From the NCBI GenBank assembly GCA_036898135.1, contig CM072515.1, positions 46,340,818 to 46,404,817 of the forward strand: a DNA stretch of 64,000 nt. Direction: 5' to 3'. Shown here piece by piece: positions 53,137 through 63,692 of this stretch. The stretch comes from Oncomelania hupensis. Taxonomy: Eukaryota; Mollusca; Gastropoda; Littorinimorpha; Pomatiopsidae. A program made the translations under genes and the position numbers. The notes under the pieces are model-generated. The model was not told where the DNA came from. It saw nothing but the letters and a program-made list of their open reading frames with translations, and did not search any database. The number at the start of each line of letters is the position of its first letter. Position 1 is the stretch's first letter.

Positions 53137-54785
53137 GTAATTTTCCTTATCCGGTGTGGTGTTGTGTGATGTGATGCAGTGTAGTGCATTGTATGTAGTA
53201 TAGCATAGTGCAGTGCAGTTTAATGTAGTTTAATGTTGTATTTATAAGGTAGTATGTATTGTAGCTTTTGAAAATGTAGTGTGGTATTTGAGTGTATTGT
53301 AGGGTAGCTACGTAATATAGTGCTCTGTAGCTTATGGAAATGTAGCGTAGTGTATTATAGTGTAGTGTAGTGTAGTGTAGGGTAGGTATTGTATTGTATA
53401 TTGTATTGTATTATTCAGGCCTGAAAATGGCGACTAATTTAGTCGCCATGAAAACTAGTCGCCATGGCTAGTGAAAAAAAAATTGGCGACTAAAAAAAAA
53501 AACTTTAGTCGCCAAATGCGAGTGCGCTAAAATGAACTTTTTTTTTAGTTTGGCTAGTACAATTTTTAGTTTGGCTAGTAAAATTTTTAAGTTACTAGCC
53601 AAAGGCTAGTGGGACCTTTTTTTCATTTTCAGGGCTGTTATTGTGTTGTCATTGTGCAGGCAGGTGCAGATCCCAACTTTGACGAGCTATTGGTGGAGGT
53701 GGCAGTGAGAGACAAGGAACATCAAACAGCATTTGGCAGGAAAGCTTTCTCCTCTGCCCTGCATTGTCTGGTTGATGCTGCTGTCAATCTTGTGGAAGAG
53801 GTACATTACAATACAGTTCAACAGGAATACAGTCCATGGCAGTATAATATAATACATGACAATACATACAGTGTAATACAAAGTTAAGTTAATAGTGTGT
53901 GTGAATACACCTTTATTTTGTGAGGTAGTGACCCTGAACATGTGCTGATCAAAGTACAACTATAGGGTGATGATTGCTGTCATTGTAGTTTATAAATACA
54001 TATATCCATGTGTTTGATAGTACTTTCCAATTGTTCTTGTTGCTGTTTACAATGTGTTACAGGTCAGTGACCCTCACCATGTGCTGAAGTATGTGTACAA
54101 GGTGACGGAATTGCTACTGACACATGGTGCTGATCCATCATACCTCGGTACGTATGTCACTGTCACTGACATATCATCAAAGCCGAGTAAAGGCAACGTG
54201 TTGCATGCACTGTGTGACGTCATGCCGCAACTGGGGCATGTTGACATGTCGCTACTGCTATTGCTGCTACGTCACGGCGCCAATCCTGACGCCTGCATTG
54301 ACAACCGCTATCCTATGACTGTGTACTGGGACGCCCTGATAAACCACCCTCATCGCAACACTTCCCCTCCATCCTCCACTTTGCCATCACGACAGCTGAC
54401 ATTGCAGTCAGGCCTTCACCAGCATGCCTCTACCAGCCTTCACCAGCCAGCCTCTGCCAGTGATGTGTTGGAGTCAGAACTAGAGGCGGATGTGAGACGT
54501 ATGTGTCGTATGGCAGGCTTCATGTCACAAAACAGTCAGTCTCGCTGTGTCAGCTTTCTACGCTGCAAACTGTCGGCCAAGACTGAGCGGCAGCTGCCAG
54601 CCAACATAGTGCCTGCTTTAAAATGTGCACTCAAAGAACTGGAGAACCGAACCATGTATGTGCCATCCTTACGTCGCTGTTGTTCAATGGTGGCATGGCG
54701 AAGCTGTCGTCGTCATGTGGGCAATGTGTATAAATTGCCCATTCCCAGAATTCTTGTGGATGTCATCATCGACCACTTGACCTAG
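52114..54785 (+). CDS. Ankyrin-repeat SOCS-box protein 2
   Basis: Exons 52114-53136, 53660-53800 and 54063-54785 join in phase 0 to give 628 residues. The ATG at 52114 is preceded in frame by a TGA, so it is the start unless an upstream splice intervenes. Roughly nine diverged ankyrin repeats span residues 55-480 (WTYIHVAAVLGQRAIVSMLL; WPLDLAARYGHSACVKTIL; LLLQAGADPNFDE across the exon A/B joint; TELLLTHGADPSYL). A Ser/Pro/His-rich loop follows, with SGLHQHASTSLHQPASAS as a small internal duplication. The C-terminus (about 590-628) is a SOCS box: SLRRCCSMVAWRSC as BC box and VYKLPIPRILVDVII as Cul5 box. The predicted role is substrate receptor of an Elongin B/C-Cullin-5 ligase. It is the tandem neighbour, and probable old paralogue, of SOCS gene 1. 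Confidence 0.87.
53170..53410. repeat. Degenerate TGTAG/TGTAT repeat
   Basis: 'gtagtgtag' and 'ttgtattg' pentamer-like repeats fill most of the 5' half of SOCS gene 2 intron 1. Confidence 0.6.
53416..53637. mobile_element. 222-bp MITE with CAG...CTG ends in SOCS gene 2 intron 1
   Basis: The ends CAGGCCTGAAAATG and CATTTTCAGGGCTG are inverted with one mismatch. The 5-bp direct flank is ttatt (53411-53415 and 53638-53642). The interior has repeated 'ggcgactaaatttagtcgcc'-like palindromes and 'tttggctagta' repeats. It is non-coding and resembles widespread hAT-like MITEs. Its right end lies only 22 bases before exon B. Confidence 0.6.
53660..53800 (+). CDS. SOCS gene 2, exon B
   Basis: 47 codons between cattgtgcag and gaagag|gtacat. 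It completes the repeat started in exon A (AGADPNFDELLVEVAVRD). Confidence 0.82.
54063..54785 (+). CDS. SOCS gene 2, exon C with SOCS box
   Basis: It begins after gtgttacag and runs 240 codons to TAG. It carries the last ankyrin repeats, the Ser/Pro-rich loop and the SOCS box. Confidence 0.87.
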   Translation, partial: VSDPHHVLKYVYKVTELLLTHGADPSYLGTYVTVTDISSKPSKGNVLHALCDVMPQLGHVDMSLLLLLLRHGANPDACIDNRYPMTVYWDALINHPHRNTSPPSSTLPSRQLTLQSGLHQHASTSLHQPASASDVLESELEADVRRMCRMAGFMSQNSQSRCVSFLRCKLSAKTERQLPANIVPALKCALKELENRTMYVPSLRRCCSMVAWRSCRRHVGNVYKLPIPRILVDVIIDHLT

Positions 54786-54897
54786 CTTGTTCGTGTCAAA
54801 GTATATCTATTAATAATAGTCTTATAACGTTTGTTTTGGTCACCTGGACCATTCCCAGAAAAATTGCCAACACCATCATTGGCCACTTTTCATAATT

Positions 54898-55315
54898 AGG
54901 GAGGCACTGTGGTCTAATGGTAGTGCTTCGGCTTGAGGATCTGAAGGTCCCGGGTTCGAGCCCTGGCCGAGCCATTGTGTTGTGTCTCTGGGAAAGACAC
55001 TTTACTCCTGTTTTCCTACTCCTTCGGATGAGAGTATAAACCGAGGTCTAGTCTGTGTGTCGCATACATTCCATCATAACGGACTTTAAAGATCCTGACG
55101 CTCATGTCCTAGACGGGTGAGTGCCGGTAACAAGAACACACCCAGCATGCACTTGGTCCTTCTCCCCCATCCCTGGCTGCCCAGGATTGTGCTCAGTTGT
55201 CCGGGCGTCATACCATGCGCCAAAGGCTGCGGGTGGGCGTCTCGGACGGTTTGAGTTAGATCCTGTATCGGCCAGCGCCTTGATCCTTAGGCTAAGGCGC
55301 CTTATAAATGACGAA

Positions 55316-55316
<1 letters not shown>
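54898..55316 (+). mobile_element. tRNA-derived SINE family D, full-length
   Basis: The head has box A (GTGGTCTAATGGTAGTGC) and box B (GGTTCGAGCCC). A body of about 340 bases follows and ends 'ggcgccttataaatgacgaac' before an ATT run. The copy at 13322-13605 matches the body. A true tRNA gene is excluded by the long shared body. Confidence 0.82.

Positions 55317-55349
<33 letters not shown>
55317..55349. repeat. (ATT)n tail of SINE D
   Basis: About ten ATT units at the SINE 3' end. Confidence 0.9.
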
Positions 55350-55594
55350 ATACACATATGTATGTCAAATTACATTTATTGGCTATAATAACAATTTGTT
55401 CACAAGCTGTCATCATCACAGGGACAATACCAGAATTCTTGGGGGCATCATCATTGGACACTTGTCATAATGCAAGTGTCAGAAATTGTATTTACAGGTA
55501 AAAATCAACAAATTTTTTATTCACATTCATAGCAATGTAAACCTGTGTACTCACCCCCTCAAAAAACAAATTTCAGATTGTTTGCAAATGTGTT

Positions 55595-55970
55595 CGAGGT
55601 AAGTCCTAAATAGTCCAAAGTTGTGTCCCTCAGTCTGTCTGTTTGGTGTCAGTCAGTGCAAAACTTGCAAGTGGCTTAAAATCTCAGAACCTATTTTGAC
55701 TACCGCAACCAAACTTGGTAATATGGTGTATATCCATGAGACCTCATAAATGGTCGGTGAATGAATGGCTTCACTTTAAGGTCAAGGTCACAGGGTCAAT
55801 GAATGTTAGTTAAAAAAAAAGAAAACTTTTCACAAAATTTAGCTATTTTCCTAAGATATAAATATTGAACGTATGATTCTTTGAGGCATATAGATGCTCA
55901 CAAAAGGTCAAGGTCACTGGAGCTAGAGTATGTGAGTCTTAGGGATTGGCCCTTCTAGTTATATTTACAT
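55595..55970 (-). repeat. Repeat family F copy
   Basis: Words 'cagtctgtctgtttggtgtcagtcagtg', 'tctcagaacctattttgactaccg' and 'aaggtcaaggtcac' match the inverted family F copies at 22790-23420. Confidence 0.5.
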
Positions 55971-56033
55971 TTAAAGTAAGAATTAGTAAAATACTTTGCA
56001 TCCTATGAGTTAGTCATTCCCAGAATTCTTGTC

Positions 56034-56144
<111 letters not shown>

Positions 56145-56154
56145 TCTTATACGC

Positions 56155-56578
56155 ACCGGAATGTGTCAACATTTTACTTTGTGACGGAAAGAGCGCTATT
56201 TAAGGGGAAGGGTTCGGGTAAGGGTTAGTTGCAGTTCTATCACTAGCCCTTGCCCTAACTCTTTCGGCTCTTTCCGTCCCAAAAACCCATCTGCCTTCTT
56301 GGATTCTTAAATTGTATGAAACCAAGTGAAGACGCTATCCGGCGTCAATAAACGGTTCGAAAATATTCCCAAATGGTTCGCAAAAGTCTCCTGACCTAGA
56401 TACAACTAAGCGTAACCTAATTCGTCGCCTAGAGGGGACGAAAGTTCCTTTTTTCTCAAGTTTCTTTAAATACTTCGCGGCCTCCCGTAATGCGGCAACT
56501 TGCGATGTTGACACTTTCCGGGAGGCCGTATCACAACGGCCGTTGTACTAACGGTTGTGCAGGTTGACACATTCCGGT
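56155..56578. mobile_element. Palindromic TIR element E, complete copy
   Basis: A perfect 16-bp terminal inverted repeat, ACCGGAATGTGTCAAC and GTTGACACATTCCGGT, bounds 424 bases. Homology between the two flanks continues outward through 'ctc-tata' into the TA run, so the real ends may lie further out. Inside, 'gacggaaagagc' and 'gctctttccgtc' pair at the base of a hairpin whose arms are telomere-like (gggtaagggttag / ctagcccttgccctaac). No coding frame. A partial inverted copy is at 17090-17400. Confidence 0.7.
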
Positions 56579-57290
56579 AAATATGAGACTATTATATATA
56601 TGTTTTATGAATGATTCGTTTTTGGGATTGGTAAATTTAGTTGTGTTTGAAAGTTCACTGCAAGCATAATGTTAAACTGACATGTATCACACTTGGTTTA
56701 TTTGACAACATATATAAGCAGTGTTGCTGGCGTCTTGGTTTGTTGAAGATAATATTAGAAGTTAGAAGTTAAAAATGCTTGTTCAGTCAAATGTATTTTC
56801 CTCATTTGTTGTGGAAAAAAACCCAAAATACTTGTACTAAATTTTATCCTTTTCTTTTGTAAACAAGTAGGTCACTCTTGATTTTCCACACACACACACC
56901 CTGAGGAACACAGTATTTCCAAAGCATCCATGTATTGTCATGTTTTCAATAGAGGGAATAAAGAGAAAAAGGCAAAATCAAATACATTGCACACAAAACC
57001 TTCCATCTTCACCTTTTCAACCACTGGCCCGTTTTCTGCCAATCATCTCAACACGTTTATATATCCAGTTATTTCTTCACTCTGTACATATCCAATGTTA
57101 TTTCTTATCTCTGTACGCATCTAATTATTTCTTACCTCTGCAGAAATCCAATGTTATTTCTTAATTTTACATCCAATGTTATTTCTGAAGTTTGGGAAAT
57201 GCACGCTTCCAAATCAAAGTTTGAGAAATAAACAGTTTCAATCTATTGTTGGAACATGCACAGTTTAGTCTATTGTTGGAAAATACAGTT

Positions 57291-57638
57291 ACATTACATT
57301 ACATGGTTATTGCTTTAGGTCCAGCGGACTCTTCTGAGCCAAATCAGGACCAGAGAAGTGAAGGAGGACTCACCCCTGATCCGCATAAAAGATCTGCCAA
57401 AATAACCCTAGTGGTAACACTGAAGGCAATCTGCCAGCCGGTCACTTTACAATAAAGACATCCCACGCAGGGGACGCTGAGGCTATACTCTAATTTATCG
57501 AACCCCCGTTTACCAAAACAAAATGGAATACAAACATCATTACACAATATAAAAAAAAAAACATACATATAAAATGCCTACATTGCCAAATAATAAAATC
57601 ATAGGAAGCCCCAGTGACCATTTGGCAGAAAACATACA
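57291..57638 (-). mobile_element. Family B retroposon, 5'-truncated, with 12-bp TSD
   Basis: Flanked by gaaaatacagtt (57279-57290 and 57639-57650). It keeps the 3' 348 bases and an ATTAC tail. Truncation inside a clean TSD is the signature of target-primed reverse transcription. Confidence 0.88.
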
Positions 57639-57650
57639 GAAAATACAGTT

Positions 57651-58235
57651 TCAATTACAGTTTTAATATACAGCTGGGAAATGCACAATGCCTCTACCAA
57701 AGCAATCAAAGTAAATTTCGAATTTTGTTTATATATTTAAAATCCAAAACAAAAAACAACATCATTTGGGGATAACAAATGACCCCAACAAACAGCAAAG
57801 CTTAAAGAAAGTTATTTTGCGGAACAAAGTATTTCCACAGTTATATTTCAACACATTTGTTTTAAACAAATGATTTAAAACCACTATACGTTGATCAAAT
57901 TTTAATTCATCCAGCAAAATGGCAAGATTAGATATTTAAAAAAAAAAAGCTCAAGTCAAAAGAACTGACTTGTTAATAACTATACGCACATGAAACCGTT
58001 TTTAATGATATGACTACAACAAAACACGAACACACTGGCAGTTTTATTACGTGACACAGCACACCCACACACACATTGACACTATTGCTATACCATGACT
58101 TAACTAACCTCTTGACTGTCCAATGTCGGATAAATCCGACTCTTCCCACGTCGCAAAAATATATGCCCCCTGTTGGATAGAGTGGTCAGCATCATCTCAT
58201 ACACAGATTTTTCCAGTCTTTGTGAGTGGAGAATT
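57651..58235. other. Intergenic, no gene seen
   Basis: AT-rich, no exon or named repeat. Confidence 0.4.
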
Positions 58236-58237
58236 GA

Positions 58238-58805
58238 TTGATTGATTGTTGCTTTAGGTCCAGCGGACTCCCCCGAGCCAAATCAGGACCGGACAACCCC
58301 CAATCCGCATAAAAGATCTGCCGAAACAACCCTAGTGGGAAAATTGAATGCCCTCCACCGGCCAGTCACTTTACAATAAAGACATCCCACGCAGGGGACG
58401 GCTGAGGCTTTACCCCAACTACTCGAACCCCTGGTTACAAAAACAAAATAGAATACAAACATCATTATAAATCATCAACAAAACACATACATATAAAATG
58501 CCTATAGTGCTAAATAATAACATCATAGGAAGCCCTAGTGACCACCCGGCAGAAAGCGTCCAACACTCCCAAGCTGATCCAATAGACCTCATACACAAAC
58601 AAGGAGTCTTGTCCAGGAAGAGTTTTCAAGAAAAAAGGTAGGTCATTGATCTAGCGAAGAAGAAGATAGTATAGCAGAGTGATAGGACAGATCAGGAATA
58701 GGAAAGAGCAAATGAAGAAGACAGCGGCAGTGGAAATTTAAAGCACTACATTTCCAGAAAGTGGGGATACTATTTATACTGAAACCCCCGGCACTCCAAC
58801 GGGGG
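58238..58805 (-). mobile_element. Family B retroposon, full-length copy with (GATT)n tail
   Basis: It runs from the tail at 58238 to the hairpin 'cactccaacgggggt' at 58805 and includes TATAAATAG (inverted). The word 'agtggagaattg' occurs both just before the tail (58224-58235) and at 58932-58943, so the inserted unit may extend about 125 bases beyond the usual 5' end. Confidence 0.82.
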
Positions 58806-58944
58806 TACTGTTGCCGCAGTGAATCAGTCATGCCTACAAAGGCAAGACAGGTTTTCAACTGGGGTTTTCACTTTTCCCTTTATAGGTTAGAACAATCTAC
58901 AGTGGCAAGATTGCTCATGACCCCAAGGGGTGGAGTGGAGAATT

Positions 58945-60480
58945 GTGTTTGCAACAATGAGAAAGCTTTGTTCAACAGGGTGGTTGAAAAGTAAATCCCT
59001 ATTGAAAATGGCTGATAACTGTTGTAAATAGGACTGCATTTGTGTATCAAACAACATGTATTGTGATCCTTACTGTGCTACAATTTCATTCCGGTTTTCT
59101 GATTTCATCTCACAGTTACAACAGCAGCCCATAATGGCCCCTCGTCAGAACAATACGATACACTGCAAAACAAAACAAAACAACTTACATCCTCATTCAA
59201 TATCAATAATAAAAAAACAAACTCTGATTTTTTAAAGATTATTTTCTTCTCAAAAAATCAAAATTGAAAGTTTTGGGCAGTCATAATATATCAGTTCAAA
59301 AACTGTTGTAAATGTCTAAAAGTAAACATACCAGTTGAGTTTCCTTTTCGGAAAATCATAAGTTGTATACACTTTAAGTTGTTGTTGTTGTTGTTGTTTT
59401 TGTTGTTTTTTTTGGGGGGGGGGTTCCTTCTCTGAATTATTACCCTAAGAGAGGGAGCAAAATACTCTTGGAAAATAGCTGCACAGAGTATTAAATGGGC
59501 CTGGCATTAAAAAAGTTACTTATATGTATGGAACACTAGGCGAGGATCATAACCAGTCTCTTGAATGCCGATGCCTGTAAAGCTTCTATTTCTTAAAAAC
59601 ACTTCTACAGCGTTCAACACGTCGTTCATTTCATTCCACACCCATTTGAAAGGCTTTGAATGCCCAATCTTTGATACATGCGTGGAACGGCTTAAAATCA
59701 CCACAGCACACACAATAACACTAATATCTTTACAATAATGATGAATGAATACAACATGTACACACAGCCTGACAATAAAAACTTAACCTGACGTAAATAT
59801 AAATGTACATAGACACCTACACACCGATGCTAATATCATTACAACTTAACCTAATGAACGGATATACACACACACACACAGACTGGTAGGCATGCTCATT
59901 GCATTTTACATGTCAACATGGTTTATGCATAGCACACTGTATTGATACAATCCAGCAAACTGCATTCACAATCAAGGATACAATCACAGGTACAATCACA
60001 CATGTACATAGAACAGGAAGCCTAACTGACATACATAATTATATTATAAAACTGAATGTATACAATAAATATTAATTATATTATAAAATGTAATATATAT
60101 ACAAATAACATAAATTGTGCAATTATTTATATATAAACAATATAAAGTAGCAGTACAATTTCTAACATAGTAACAAACTTAAAAAAAACAATTTGTAACA
60201 TATATTAAAAAAAATTAAGATTGCCTACAAAATTTCCACACATGAAATGTGTCTGCCTCCTCCCCATCCCCTTCCCCCCCTACCCTCTCTCTACATTCTC
60301 ATTCATCCCCTCTGTCAGCCCTGCAATGTAGTGTCATCACACTCACAATATAATATATAATGCTGACAATATTATTTAGGTTCAATATTTGCACCTTGGA
60401 CTTGAAAACATTCACGAGTGATGAAATTCACCGACATCTCTAGGAAAGCAAGGCGTCACCCACCCAAATCAATAAATCAA
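58945..60480. other. AT-rich intergenic stretch, no gene seen
   Basis: Short frames only. It has GTT repeats at 59382-59400 followed by a T/G homopolymer run, and many ACAC and ATAT patches. The minus frame at 59516-59713 has no recognisable family. Confidence 0.4.
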
Positions 60481-60489
60481 TGTATATAT

Positions 60490-60900
60490 CCCATCTCCAA
60501 TCCACTACACGCTGACTAGACCCTGATGGAACCAGTAAGATGGTCTTTGCAGATAAACAAATTCTTCAATTCACTATGAACTACCAACACCACTAACTGA
60601 ACCAATAAGATGACACATGCAAACAGCTAATTCTCCAACCCACTATGCACTAACAATACCAATAACACTGATTGAACTACTAAGATGACCAGTTCAGACA
60701 TCCAACTCTCCAATCTACTACCAATACCACTCATGGATCCAATAAGAAAGATGGGCCAGTGCAGACAGCCAATACCAGTGATGGAACCAATAAGATGACC
60801 AGTGCACACAGCCAATTCTCAAATCACTAAGCACTAACAATTGGGGCAATACCACTAATAGAATCAGCAAAATGGTCAGTGCAGACAGCGAGCTCTAACC
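60490..60900. repeat. Degenerate minisatellite, unit about 75-80 bp, five to six units
   Basis: Units share 'aaccaataagatgaccagtgcagacagcc', 'aattctccaatccacta' and 'gcactaacaataccact' in degenerate form. The array lies downstream of the minus-strand gene ending at 61457. Confidence 0.75.
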
Positions 60901-60934
60901 CATTCATTGTTAAGGTAAAATTGATGATGATATT

Positions 60935-61175
60935 GAAATAGCGCTACGAACAATACATTACACATGTTACCACTGTTCAATAGATCACTCCAAAGGCCTT
61001 GACAACAGATCTTGCTGACGCTGGTTAAGACTGGCGGTGATGTTATAATAGTGTTAGTCAAAAATGACTGATGTAATTATATAGCCTACTTATGGTTTTC
61101 ATTCACTCAGAGGACTTTGGCAACAGACCTTGCTGTCACTGGTGAAGATGTTAGATTACTGTTACAAACAAAACA
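60935..61175 (-). repeat. Degenerate copies of the coding end of the 61.5-kb gene
   Basis: Two units (60955-61050 and 61100-61165) match the plus-strand text of 61443-61535, for example 'cagatcttgctg', 'tgagactggcg' or 'taagactggcg', and 'gatgttataatagtg' against 'gatgttggagtagtg'. That text encodes the last residues of the minus-strand exon. The copies have no intact frame. Confidence 0.6.
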
Positions 61176-61319
61176 TACTGCAGTGATATATTTATATACA
61201 CACTCTTTTTGCATGAATGTAAAATTATTAGGTATCAATGATGTGGGGTTTAGATTGTGAATGTCTGTATTTGATTGGAATTTAACATTGCTGCTGTGCC
61301 ATTAGAAATGAATGTGTCT

Positions 61320-61438
61320 CTGCTGGTTGTGTATATAAAATGGATTTATTGCATGCTTCTTGTGGACGACGAGCCATAGACAAATTTCTGTATGTGATGA
61401 ACATCAGACAATAAAGTTATATTGTATTGTATTGTATA
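61320..61438 (+). mobile_element. Retroposon 3' end with (ATTGT)n tail
   Basis: 'cagacaataaagttat' followed by ATTGT units looks like a LINE/SINE 3' end in plus orientation, lying in the 3' flank of the minus-strand gene. Confidence 0.45.
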
Positions 61439-61456
61439 ACACTACTGTTCCATAAT

Positions 61457-61683
61457 TCACTCTGAGGGTCTGGGCGACAGATCTTGCTGTCGTTCGGTGA
61501 GACTGGCGATGATGTTGGAGTAGTGTGGGCCAAAGACAGACCTGTTGTGAGAGATAAGACGCAGGAACTGTCCCACCATTCCACTCAGCTCTGTCTGCAT
61601 CGCTGTGAAGCCTGTTGGCACTTTCAATCCTTCCAAGCACTGCATACAGATGCACTCCTTTACAAACTCCATGAGACGCCGCT
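61457..61683 (-). CDS. Last exon of an unidentified gene
   Basis: On the minus strand, an acceptor (gctgtttcag) is followed by two phase bases and 75 codons to TGA. The peptide reads RRLMEFVKECICMQCLEGLK, then VPTGFTAMQTELSGMVGQFL and RLISHNRSVFGPHYSNIIAS, ending DLSPRPSE. It is amphipathic-helical, as in HEAT-like or exportin-type C-termini, but I do not recognise it. GC is well above the flanks. Upstream exons should lie above 61.7 kb on the minus strand, and none was identified inside the window. Confidence 0.6.
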
Positions 61684-61878
61684 CTGAAACAGCATTTTAT
61701 CAATATTATTACCATTGTTATTATATTACCACCACTATCAACAGGCCCTGCTCTGACACATTTTATCAATTCATTACTTCTACTACAGACTATACCCAGA
61801 TGGAAAACTCCCGTCATTTTGTGTTGCCATTTACAAGAGTTGCGTCCCTTGAAAATGGGTTGATAGGCCGAGGCCATA

Positions 61879-62016
61879 ATGGCGGCTGTGAAAGTGAAGC
61901 GTAAAGCAGGAGAGAATCACTGTGTGGCACCGAATTGCACCAACAATGTGTATACTTTCAGTTGCAAATGGAAATCTTTGTTTTGTTATCCGCTTGACGA
62001 ATCAAGTTATTTGTAA
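61879..62016 (+). CDS. THAP-like zinc-finger N-terminal fragment
   Basis: A 45-codon frame from ATG: MAAVKVKRKAGENHCVAPNC, TNNVYTFS, then SLFCYPLDES and a stop. C-x4-C with N after it and the F-x-Y-P-L-D segment match the start of a THAP domain. The frame probably leaves at a donor before the stop (a weak 'aatcaa|gttatt'). The C-terminal Cys-His pair is absent. It could be an exon or a transposon relic. With 48815-48954 it makes two THAP starts in one window. Confidence 0.45.
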   Translation: MAAVKVKRKAGENHCVAPNCTNNVYTFSCKWKSLFCYPLDESSYL

Positions 62017-63375
62017 TAATAACGCATAATTGCATGCTATTTGCAAAATACTTATCTGTGCAAAAAGCCTACGCACACAAGACAAAAAGTGGATTAACTC
62101 CTTTGACAGTTTAAACAATTTCTTTTTGCAGTGATTTGTTAAAACAAAAATGGCCCAATTTGTTTAAATAAAATATTTTTAAAAATTAAGCGTTGCTTCT
62201 TTATGCAGCTTTTTCAAAAACACAAAAAGATGGTGTTTTGTGATCCAGAATGTAGCAAAGCACAAACTGTTATGCAAAGATATCCTGAAACTCTTTGTAC
62301 GTAAGCCTAAAACAGCTTAGTTTGAGGACACTTAAATGAATGTTGTTATATAATGCATAATTATCAAGTACTTTTACTTTTGTTGATATATTAAAATTCA
62401 CCTTGCCACATTCATCCCATAGTTGGTTGAACTTTGTTGTGTACATTTATATTAAACATGATGCTAAAACCTCACTCTCCAACATTCTCTCCTTTTCTCC
62501 CACCTTTTCCAGTCTTTCTCATCACAATCTCAACCATCCTTTTTACATGTTTTAATATTGTTTAAATATTTATTCTTGCGAATGTGTATGTTTTGGTTTA
62601 ATGTTCCAACTCACATACCAATAATATTACAACAAAAACATTTTTTTAAAATAATAAAAATAAGTCAACAAATCCAAGTGAAAGTCAGGAATATAAAAAT
62701 AATGAGAACTAAATTCAATCATTAAAAAATACAATAACAAAAAACACTTAAGTTCAAGTTGAATTTATTTCCAAGTATACATTATGAATACTAGGAATAT
62801 GTTTTGGTACAATGCCAAATTGAACAAACAAGTTGAAAAACTCATGGCTGAAACATGCACACTGAATGATTATACATGAAAGATGATCTGTGCATGTGTT
62901 TGTGACTGTGTGCGTCCGTTTGTGTTTAATCTTTACCTGGCTCTTAATGTTTGTTTTTTATTTTCATTTATTCATTTATTTAACGGGTCGTCCAGTCGGT
63001 GAGTACATATTGAACTTCACATTCATTATTAATTCTTATTTTATTTATATTGTTTTAATATATTTTGACATATATTTATTCTATTTTGTATAACGGTGTA
63101 GTGCTTTTTTACTTTTAAATGTTTTTATCGTTGCTTCATTATGTATTTTTACCACTGGTGCCTTTATAATGTGTGTGTGTGTGTGTGTGGGCACATGTGT
63201 ATTGGATTTTATAACATGCTTTTTTATACTTAAATATGATTTTCTTTATTATTTCTTATGATGTTCCAATTGTTTTTTTCTCATGTTTTAATATTGTTTA
63301 AATATTTCTTCTTGTGTGTGATTGTGTGCATGTGAACGCTTAGAGCAGACTTGAATTGGTTTTTGCTTGAGAAAA
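62017..63375. other. AT-rich stretch, no gene seen
   Basis: No continuation of the THAP fragment and no named repeat was found. A short GT run lies at 63170-63189. The phrase 'catgttttaatattgtttaaatatt' occurs twice (62547 and 63282). Confidence 0.4.
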
Positions 63376-63378
63376 TGA

Positions 63379-63437
<59 letters not shown>
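63379..63437. repeat. (ATT)n microsatellite
   Basis: About 19 ATT units. The polytyrosine frame is an artefact. Confidence 0.95.
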
Positions 63438-63441
<4 letters not shown>

Positions 63442-63692
63442 CCAGGGGTCCAACTTTTTCAGTTTCCAAACGGAAACCGTATTTTAAAGCTCTATTAAAA
63501 CGGAAATTCCGTATTTTTGGAAAAAAACAAAAACAAACAAAAACGTAATATAGAAAAACTGAGAAGCAACGGAAAACACTTTTTTCAAAAAAGGCAATCT
63601 TTCTTTGCTGACAGGAAACGAAAACAGCCCGAGCTGTGCAATTGTGTAAACCCCGTAGATATTTTGCCGCACAATTTGATTCAATACGAAGT

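Noticed and set aside
54898..54975. tRNA gene
   Set aside because: Box A and B are good, but the sequence continues into a long body shared with another locus, so it is a SINE head. The same applies to 5030 and 33541.
60490..60900. CRISPR-like array
   Set aside because: Units are degenerate and contiguous without unique spacers, and the genome is eukaryotic.
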